Below, piece by piece: positions 55,792 through 64,000 of a stretch of DNA of 64,000 bases. A program made the translations under genes and the position numbers. Numbering within the stretch: the first letter of the stretch is position 1; each line of letters begins with the position of its first letter. A model generated the notes under the pieces. It made no database searches and was not told the origin of the DNA. It saw nothing but the letters and a program-made list of their open reading frames with translations. Location of the stretch: NCBI GenBank assembly GCA_004017535.1, contig SAJS01000019.1, positions 1-64,000 on the forward strand. Reading direction: 5' to 3'. Source of the stretch: Mesorhizobium sp. (GTDB lineage: Bacteria > Pseudomonadota > Alphaproteobacteria > Rhizobiales > Rhizobiaceae).

Positions 55792-55798
55792 GGATCCG

Positions 55799-56662
55799 TC
55801 AGCCCAGTTCGGCCCAGAGCGGAAGGTGGTCGGAGCCGACGGCGACCCTATCGGACCACAGGCGCTGCAGCGATCTGGCGAGCGAGGCGCTGGTGAAGAT
55901 GTAGTCGATGCATTTGTGGCGGCTTTTGTCGGCGGGCCGTTCAGGATCGACCCAGGTGATGAGGTCGGCGACGGCCAGACGCTGGGCGACGTCGACGGCG
56001 AGATCGGCGGTCAGCGGCATGCCGAACTCATGATCCGGGCGGCCGGCAAGCTCGACATATTCGGACGAGCCCGGCAGCATGTTGAAGTCGCCCATGACGA
56101 TGAAGGCTTCCGGGTAGGGCAGGTCCGGCAGGCCGATCTCGGGAATGCCCGACAGGCCGCCGCCTTCCAGCGCATAGTTCAGGAGGCGCTGGCGCAGGAA
56201 GCGGATCTGGCCCTGGCGCTCGACCGGGCTGCGGTGGTCGAGGTGGGTGGAGTAGAAGCGGATGAAGCCGAGCGGCGTTTCGATAAGCGCTTCCAATGCG
56301 CCGCGCTGGAAGTTCATGGTCTCGAGGCTCCGGCTGCGCGGCAAAAGGAGATTGCGCGACAGATGAATGGGCGTCGTCGACAGCACCATGTTGCCGAGCT
56401 GGAAACTGGTCGAGATGGCCCGGCCGTTCTCCAGCCGCGAGCCGATATTGACCTCGAAATTGCTGGCATAGGCGGCGAAATATTCGGGCAGCGCCTCGCT
56501 GATCTCGGCCACCATGTCGCGACCGCCGTTGCGCGGATTGTTGCGGGTCACTTCCTGCAGCGCGATCACATCGGCGCCGCGCACGGCATCGGCGATGCGG
56601 CCGACATCGTATTTGCCGTCGAGGCCGATGCCGTACTGGATGTTGTAGGTGACGATCTTCAT
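55799..56662 (-). CDS. Endonuclease/exonuclease/phosphatase family protein
   Basis: A 287-residue metal-dependent hydrolase. Motifs are KIVTYNIQYG at the start, VIALQEV (metal Glu) near residue 36, FYSTHLDHR, VMGDFNMLPGSSEY and the final SDHLPLWAEL. It could act on nucleic acids, phospholipids or inositol phosphates. The start is MKIVTYN at 56662, since the longer frame adds unrelated residues. Convergent with the upstream acetyltransferase gene. Confidence 0.88.
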   Translation of the reverse strand: MKIVTYNIQYGIGLDGKYDVGRIADAVRGADVIALQEVTRNNPRNGGRDMVAEISEALPEYFAAYASNFEVNIGSRLENGRAISTSFQLGNMVLSTTPIHLSRNLLLPRSRSLETMNFQRGALEALIETPLGFIRFYSTHLDHRSPVERQGQIRFLRQRLLNYALEGGGLSGIPEIGLPDLPYPEAFIVMGDFNMLPGSSEYVELAGRPDHEFGMPLTADLAVDVAQRLAVADLITWVDPERPADKSRHKCIDYIFTSASLARSLQRLWSDRVAVGSDHLPLWAELG

Positions 56663-56898
56663 CTCAGCGCCCCTCCAATCACGCCCCGCAACAAGTGCTA
56701 CCGCGTCCCCGGCCAAAGGGCCATCCGGCGCTTTAGTCGCAAATTGGCCTCGCGCTAAAGCGTTTTACCGTTTCAAGGAAACGGCGAACCGCCCTATCTC
56801 TTTGTTTTTACGCAATTCCGGGCGGAAAACCGCTCACACTTTTCCTGGAATTGCTCTAGGCCCCGCCTTGGTTTAGAGCAATCCCGCAAGCGCAATAG

Positions 56899-59087
<2,189 letters not shown>

Positions 59088-59117
59088 GCATTGAAGACGA
59101 CGAGGCGGAGGATGACC

Positions 59118-60404
59118 ATGCTGAAGCTGCATGAAAAATCCGGCGAAGACACGATTGTGCTGATGGCCGATATCGGCCGACGCGCCCGCGCTGCCGCCCG
59201 ACCGCTTGCCGTTGCTTCCACCAAGGCCAAGAATGCCGCGCTCGCCGCCATGGCCGACGCCGTCCTGCGCAACGAGCAGGCGATCCTCGATGCCAACGCC
59301 ATCGACATGTCGAATGGCGAGGAGGCCGGTTTGTCGGGATCCTTCATGGACCGGCTGAAGCTTGACACCTCGCGTATCAAGGCAATGGCCGACGGCATTC
59401 GCGAGATCGCCGCGCTCAAGGATCCGGTCGGCGATGTCATCGCCGAATGGGACCGGCCGAACGGGCTGCATATCGAGCGCGTGCGCACGCCGCTCGGCGT
59501 GATCGGCGTCATCTATGAGAGCCGACCGAATGTGACGGCGGACGCTGGCGCGCTCTCCCTCAAGGCCGGCAATCCGGTGATTTTGCGCGGCGGCTCGGAT
59601 TCGCTCAATTCTTCCTCGGCGATCCATGCCTGCATGGTCGAAGGCCTGAAGGCCGCCGGCCTGCCCGAGGATGCCATACAGCTGGTGCCGACCACGGACC
59701 GCGCCGCCGTTGGCGAAATGCTGAAGGGCTTGAGCGGCAATCTCGACGTCATCATCCCGCGCGGCGGCAAAAGCCTGGTCGGGCGCGTGCAGACCGAGGC
59801 TCGGGTGCCGGTCTTCGCGCATCTGGAAGGCATCTGCCATCTCTATATCGACCGTTCGGCCGATCTCGACATGGCGGTGAAGATCGCGGTCAACGCCAAG
59901 ATGCGGCGCACGGGCGTCTGCGGCGCGGCCGAGACGCTTCTAGTCGACCGCGCTGTGGCCTCCACGCATCTGGTGCCGATCCTGGAAGCGCTACGCGCCG
60001 CCGGCTGCGAGATCCATGCCGATGCTGAGGTGATGAAAGCCTTCGCCGACGCCAGTCCGGCGACTGATGCCGACTGGGTGACGGAATATCTCGACGCCAT
60101 CATCGCGGTGAAGCTGGTCGACGGCGTCGGCGGCGCAATCGAGCATATCGAAACCTTCTCGTCGCACCACACCGAGGCGATCATCGCCGAGGACGCAAAG
60201 GCTGTGGAACGCTTCTTCAACGAGATCGACTCGGCGATCCTGCTGCACAACGCCTCGACGCAGTTCGCCGATGGCGGCGAGTTCGGCATGGGCGCCGAGA
60301 TCGGCATCGCCACCGGCAAGATGCATGCGCGCGGGCCGGTCGGCGTCGAGCAGCTGACCTCGTTCAAATACCGCGTACGCGGATCGGGACAGGTGAGGCC
60401 TTGA
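59118..60404 (+). CDS. proA: Gamma-glutamyl phosphate reductase
   Basis: A 428-residue NADPH-dependent enzyme for the second proline step. The catalytic Cys lies in [13 protein letters not shown], and the binding region is [20 protein letters not shown]. The start is uncertain: ATG 59118 has GGAGG at good distance, while the frame is open to 59091. It follows proB by 30 bases. Confidence 0.96.
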   Translation: MLKLHEKSGEDTIVLMADIGRRARAAARPLAVASTKAKNAALAAMADAVLRNEQAILDANAIDMSNGEEAGLSGSFMDRLKLDTSRIKAMADGIREIAALKDPVGDVIAEWDRPNGLHIERVRTPLGVIGVIYESRPNVTADAGALSLKAGNPVILRGGSDSLNSSSAIHACMVEGLKAAGLPEDAIQLVPTTDRAAVGEMLKGLSGNLDVIIPRGGKSLVGRVQTEARVPVFAHLEGICHLYIDRSADLDMAVKIAVNAKMRRTGVCGAAETLLVDRAVASTHLVPILEALRAAGCEIHADAEVMKAFADASPATDADWVTEYLDAIIAVKLVDGVGGAIEHIETFSSHHTEAIIAEDAKAVERFFNEIDSAILLHNASTQFADGGEFGMGAEIGIATGKMHARGPVGVEQLTSFKYRVRGSGQVRP

Positions 60405-60439
60405 TATCGCTTGCCTTAAGAGGCTGACGCTTGCGCCCA

Positions 60440-60602
60440 GGCCCCCCTCTCTGGCCTGCCGGCCATCTCCCCCTCAAGGGGGGAGATCAGCAGTTGCGCC
60501 GACGGCGCCCAACCTTGAATGTCGGCGATTGGCGAAAGCCAAGGCGACAGCCAATCTCCCCCCTTGAGGGGGAGATGTCCGGCAGGACAGAGAGGGGGGC
60601 CT
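60440..60602. repeat. Large imperfect inverted repeat before nadD
   Basis: The left arm GGCCCCCCTCTCTGGCCTG, then CCGGCCATCTCCCCCTCAA (60440-60486), pairs with the right arm (60555-60602: TCTCCCCCCTTGAGGGGGAG to GAGGGGGGCC). About 70 bases separate them. It resembles the intergenic palindromic repeats scattered through Mesorhizobium genomes. The right arm ends just before the nadD start. Confidence 0.8.
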
Positions 60603-60608
60603 AGCACC

Positions 60609-61241
60609 GTGCTTTTCCTTCCCGAACCCGCCGTTCCTTCGCGCTATCTCCGCATGCCGCACGCCGCCAGGGGCTTGACGGTCGGGCTGTTCGGCGGCTC
60701 GTTCAACCCGCCGCATGCCGGCCATGCGCTGGTCGCCGAGATCGCGCTGAGAAGGCTGGCGCTCGACCAGCTGTGGTGGATGGTGACGCCGGGCAATCCG
60801 CTGAAAAGCGCGCGGGAACTCGCGCCGCTCACCGAGCGCATCGAGCTGTCCGAAAAGATCGCCAGGAATCCCAGGATCAAGGTCACCGCCTTCGAGGCAG
60901 CGCAGCATGTACGCTACACCGCCGACACGCTGGCCCTGGTCAAGGCGCGCAATCCGGGTGTCGATTTCGTCTGGATCATGGGCGCGGACTCTTTGCGCGA
61001 CTTCCATCGCTGGCAGCGCTGGCGCGAGATCGTGCTGACCTTCCCGATCGCGGTCATCGACCGGCCGGGCGCGACGCTCTCCTTCCTGTCGTCGGTCGTC
61101 GCCAAGACCTTCGACTACGCCCGCATCGACGAGGGCGACGCGCCGCTGCTCGCCCGCATGCAGGCGCCGGCCTGGACCTTCATCCATGGGCCGCGCTCGT
61201 CGCTGTCCTCCACGGCGATCCGCAAGGCCGCGAAGGGCTGA
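60609..61241 (+). CDS. nadD: Nicotinate-nucleotide adenylyltransferase
   Basis: A 210-residue NAD-synthesis enzyme. The nucleotidyl-transferase motif GLFGGSFNPPHAGH is at about 22-35, and the ISSTxxR-like GPRSSLSSTAIRK is at the end. GTG 60609 gives the conserved lead SRYLRMPHAARG; an alternative ATG at 60654 is also plausible. It precedes rsfS at some distance, a usual order (nadD-rsfS) here interrupted by an MFS gene and mscS. Confidence 0.94.
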   Translation: MLFLPEPAVPSRYLRMPHAARGLTVGLFGGSFNPPHAGHALVAEIALRRLALDQLWWMVTPGNPLKSARELAPLTERIELSEKIARNPRIKVTAFEAAQHVRYTADTLALVKARNPGVDFVWIMGADSLRDFHRWQRWREIVLTFPIAVIDRPGATLSFLSSVVAKTFDYARIDEGDAPLLARMQAPAWTFIHGPRSSLSSTAIRKAAKG

Positions 61242-61248
61242 GCGCCCT

Positions 61249-61280
61249 CCTTCCCCCCACAAGGACCACAAGGGGGAAGG
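61249..61280. repeat. Hairpin after nadD
   Basis: CCTTCCCCC (61249-61257) and GGGGGAAGG (61272-61280) form a nine-base stem 8 bases after the nadD stop. No strong T-run follows; probably a small intergenic palindrome or weak terminator. Confidence 0.65.
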
Positions 61281-61343
61281 GAAGTTCGGCCATGTCGCTT
61301 TTGCGGCGGCCTTTTGCTTCCCGGTAAGCGATGGTGACAGAGC

Positions 61344-62630
61344 ATGCTGGAGAAGAACCCCGCCACGACCGACGCCGTCCGCGCCGAACAACCGGCGCCG
61401 CTGATCGCCATTGCCAGCGTCATCGTGTCGATGGCGCTGATCGCGATCGGCAATGGGCTGATGTTCGCCTATATCCCGGTGCGGCTCGGCGCCGATGGCT
61501 TCGACCCGACCTGGGCCGGGCTGATCGTCACCGGGCTTTCGGCGGGCGGGCTGGCCGGCTGCATCCTGACCGGGCCGCTGGTCAGACGGGTCGGGCACGC
61601 CCGCGCCTTCATGGTGCTTTCGGCGCTGATCGCGCTATCCAATGCCGCGATCGGCGCTGGGCCGATCCCGCTTTTGTGGATCGCCGCGCGGGCGCTTTAC
61701 GGCTTCGCCATCTGCGGGCTGTTCATCGTCGCGCAGAGCTGGCTGAACGATGCCTTGCCGAATTCGATCCGCGGCCGGGTGATGGCGGTGTTCTATGTCG
61801 CCTATATTGCCGGGCTAGGCGTGGGTTACGCGACGCTCGCCCTGGTCGACATCCACACGGCCGCCGCGTCGCTGATCGGCATCACCTTCACCGCGCTTTC
61901 CATCCTGCCGGTCGGCATGACCAGGCTTGCGCAGCCGCCGGCGCCGCAGGCGGCGTCGGTGGCGCTTCGGCGCGCCTGGCGCATCTCGCCGGTCGGCGTT
62001 GCCGGCATGCTGGCGGTCGGCGGCCTGTCGATGATCGTTTCCGGCTTCGCGCCGATCCACGCCACCGCCAAGGGCTACAGCCAGGCCGATGTGGCGCTGC
62101 TGTTGTCGGCGATGCCGGTCGGCACGCTGATCCTGCAGATTCCGCTCGGCTGGATTTCGGACCGCACCGACCGGCGCTACGTGCTGGCCGGGGCAGCGGC
62201 GTTGGCGGTCGTCGCCAGCACCTTGGCCATCGTCTTCGACGGCGGCGCGCTGATGGCGCTGGTGGTGATCTATCTGATCTGGGACGGGGCGTCGGAATCG
62301 ATCTACGCGCTGTCCAGCGCGCATGCCGCCGACCGCGCCGCCAAGGACGAGCTTCTGGCGCTGTCGAGCTCGATGCTGTTTGCCTGGTCGCTGGCCGGTT
62401 TCATCGTGCCCGGCATCGTGACGGCGCTTTCCGCCGTCTTCGGCACAGCGACCTTCATCTATGTCGGGATCGTGATTGCGTCGGCCTTCTGTCTGTTCGT
62501 GCTGTGGCGCGTGACGGCGGGCCGGCCGACACCCGCGGCCACAAGCGGCAGTTTCGCGCCGATGTCGGCGCAGACGCCGCTGCCGGTGGAGCTCGCCTTC
62601 ACGCCGGACGATAAGCCCCGCCAGGATTGA
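61344..62630 (+). CDS. MFS transporter (YcaD-like)
   Basis: A 428-residue permease with about 12 membrane helices. Motif A-like residues GPLVRRVGHARAF (after helix 2) and GWISDRTDRRYVLAG (after helix 8) are seen. SRGxNLE-like motifs for known drug pumps are not evident. The substrate is unknown. Start ATG 61344 lacks a strong ribosome site. It converges with mscS, separated by five bases. Confidence 0.88.
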   Translation: MLEKNPATTDAVRAEQPAPLIAIASVIVSMALIAIGNGLMFAYIPVRLGADGFDPTWAGLIVTGLSAGGLAGCILTGPLVRRVGHARAFMVLSALIALSNAAIGAGPIPLLWIAARALYGFAICGLFIVAQSWLNDALPNSIRGRVMAVFYVAYIAGLGVGYATLALVDIHTAAASLIGITFTALSILPVGMTRLAQPPAPQAASVALRRAWRISPVGVAGMLAVGGLSMIVSGFAPIHATAKGYSQADVALLLSAMPVGTLILQIPLGWISDRTDRRYVLAGAAALAVVASTLAIVFDGGALMALVVIYLIWDGASESIYALSSAHAADRAAKDELLALSSSMLFAWSLAGFIVPGIVTALSAVFGTATFIYVGIVIASAFCLFVLWRVTAGRPTPAATSGSFAPMSAQTPLPVELAFTPDDKPRQD

Positions 62631-62635
62631 GCCGG

Positions 62636-63487
62636 CTACTGCTTGCGCGCTTCCGGCGCAGGCACTTCCGGCGGCGGCAGCGGGATCGAGATGCCTTCGC
62701 TGTCGAAGGCCTGCTTGGCGCGCTTGGTCATGTCGATCTGGGTCGAAAAATAGTCGGCGGCCGATGTCCAGTAGCGCAAGGTGAGCGCAACCGTCGCGTC
62801 GCCGACACTCGCGATGAAGGCGATCGGAGGCGGTTCGCGCCGGATGCGCCTTTCGGCGCCGGCGATGGCAAGCAGCGTCTTCTGCCCGCGGTCTATATCG
62901 TTCCAGGAGCCGATGCTCAAGGTCACGTCGGTGCGGCGCACGCCGTTGCGAGTGAAGTTGCGCACCGGCTGGTTCCACAAGGTAGAGTTGGGCGCCAGTA
63001 TGTAGACGCCCTCGGCGGTGCGCAGCTTGGTGGCGAAGAGGCCGATCTCCTCGACGGTGCCCGCGATCGCGCCAACCTCGACATTCTCGCCGATGCGGAA
63101 GGGCCTAAGCGCCAGAAGCATGATGCCGGCGGCGATGTTCTGCAGCGTGCCCTGCAATGCCAGCCCGATAGCGAGGCCAGCGGCGCCGATCGCGGCGATG
63201 ATGGAGGCCGTCTGCACGCCGAACTGACCAAGCACCATGATGACGACGAGGATCAGGATGGCGTAGCGCACGACCTGCGAGAAGAAATGCCGCAAGGTCT
63301 CGTCGAAGCCGTGGATATGGCCGAGGCCGGCATAGATCGAGCGTTCGGCAAGCCCGGCGACCAGATAGCCGACAACCAAAAGGATCACGGCGCCGATGGC
63401 CGAGAAGGAATAGGAAACGATCAGGGTGCTGAGCTGCGCGAGCCCGGCCTGGATGGTGATGAGGGCGCTTTGCGGGTCGGTGGGCAT
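62636..63487 (-). CDS. mscS: Small-conductance mechanosensitive channel MscS
   Basis: A 283-residue channel. Three membrane helices (about 20-45, 60-85 and 90-115) end in the pore helix with GAAGLAIGLALQGTLQNIAAG. The beta domain has RPFRIGENVEV and FATKLRTAEG. It releases solutes during osmotic downshock. The start MPTDPQSAL at 63487 is chosen; the frame extends to 63595 without support. Confidence 0.93.
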   Translation of the reverse strand: MPTDPQSALITIQAGLAQLSTLIVSYSFSAIGAVILLVVGYLVAGLAERSIYAGLGHIHGFDETLRHFFSQVVRYAILILVVIMVLGQFGVQTASIIAAIGAAGLAIGLALQGTLQNIAAGIMLLALRPFRIGENVEVGAIAGTVEEIGLFATKLRTAEGVYILAPNSTLWNQPVRNFTRNGVRRTDVTLSIGSWNDIDRGQKTLLAIAGAERRIRREPPPIAFIASVGDATVALTLRYWTSAADYFSTQIDMTKRAKQAFDSEGISIPLPPPEVPAPEARKQ

Positions 63488-63730
63488 GGCGGGGATCCCC
63501 TTGGTCGGTGCGCCGATAACCCACGCATCCGCGATCAGTTCCCGCTTTTCAGGCACTGCTAAAACAGCGATCCGGACCGGGCGCGGCCAAGGCAAAAGAG
63601 GCCGTCGTCTTGAAACTGCAATGGAACTCTGCCTATCTAAGTGGTGTCACCTGATTTGCATGGTGATTTGGTTGTTCTTGTTGGGAAAGGAAACACACTG
63701 AGAACAGCACTGCGGAAGAAGGCTGATATC

Positions 63731-64000
63731 ATGCCTTCGCCGGCCGGGATCAGCGGCAACGCCGCCGCGACCCTCGGCCTCGACACAGTCCTTGCCAGTC
63801 TGGAAGACTCCAAGGCCGAAAACATCGTCTCAATCGACATCCAGGGAAAATCGAGCCTCGGCGACTATATGGTCATCGCCTCGGGCCGATCGCACCGTCA
63901 TGTCTCGGCTGTCGCCGATCATCTCCTCAAGGCGCTGAAAGATGCCGGTCTCGGCAATGCGCGCGTCGAGGGGCTGGCCAGCGCCGACTGGGTCCTGATC
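63731..64000 (+). CDS. rsfS: Ribosomal silencing factor RsfS, 5' part (runs off window)
   Basis: The first 90 residues are visible. After an alanine-rich lead the conserved LEDSKAENIVSIDIQGKSSL is followed by GDYMVIASGRSHRHVSAVAD. The protein binds L14 and blocks subunit joining in stationary phase. ATG 63731 is the first ATG; a few codons upstream are also open. The gene leaves the window at 64000. Confidence 0.92.
   Translation, partial: MPSPAGISGNAAATLGLDTVLASLEDSKAENIVSIDIQGKSSLGDYMVIASGRSHRHVSAVADHLLKALKDAGLGNARVEGLASADWVLI

Overview
The window looks like a Mesorhizobium-type symbiotic rhizobium (high-GC alphaproteobacterium). From 1 to about 53,038 it carries symbiosis-island / integrative conjugative element (ICE) cargo. 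From about 53,039 to 64,000 it is ordinary chromosomal housekeeping DNA. The junction is a serine tRNA gene (CGA anticodon, 53039-53128, minus strand) with a tyrosine recombinase gene next to its 3' end. This is the classic integration arrangement of an IntS-type symbiosis ICE, and the assignment to that family is by recognition, not by database search.

Layout. 1-1852: a groES-groEL pair under a CIRCE operator and the truncated start of a subtilase autotransporter gene. 2865-7004: the ICE processing and transfer block (DUF736 protein, RdfS-like excisionase, TraF-like S26 protease, lytic transglycosylase, DUF3363 relaxase). 7361-14002: a cargo block immediately after the relaxase, with an AAA ATPase-subtilase pair on the plus strand and a convergent four-gene ubiquitin-like conjugation cassette (DUF2604 Ubl, CEHH/E2-like protein, JAB peptidase, E1) on the minus strand, separated by a degenerate second copy of the relaxase 3' end. 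14218-15552: a chimeric relic joining part of ent-kaurene synthase to a twice-frameshifted type 2 IPP isomerase, probably left from a gibberellin operon. 15534-18287: a NifA/sigma-54 promoter and an S9 (DPP IV-like) peptidase. 18949-22579: a tts box followed by a NopD/XopD-like Ulp1 (SUMO protease) effector with internal duplications and six 63-bp tandem repeats. 22786-34645: the coupling protein TraG and a full trbBCDEJLFGI type IV secretion operon with a CopG-like protein at the head and a DUF2274 protein at the tail.

34881-46130: the microaerobic respiration block, with hemN and an FnrN/FixK-class regulator diverging from an anaerobox, then fixNOQP (cbb3 oxidase) and fixGHIS (its assembly), with further anaeroboxes upstream of fixN and of a 34-codon ORF. 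46222-51624: UbiM-like hydroxylase, a frameshifted GGDEF-EAL gene and small hypothetical genes. 51602-53128: integrase and tRNA-Ser.

The chromosomal flank holds rplU-rpmA, two GNAT acetyltransferases, an exonuclease/endonuclease/phosphatase protein, obgE-proB-proA, nadD, an MFS transporter, a small MscS channel and the start of rsfS. Conjugation genes move the element, RdfS and the integrase excise and insert it, and the fix, NifA- and tts-linked genes serve nodule life. The protease and Ubl modules are likely accessory, possibly defence, cargo. No nod, nif, T3SS structural genes or recognisable insertion sequences were seen in the window.
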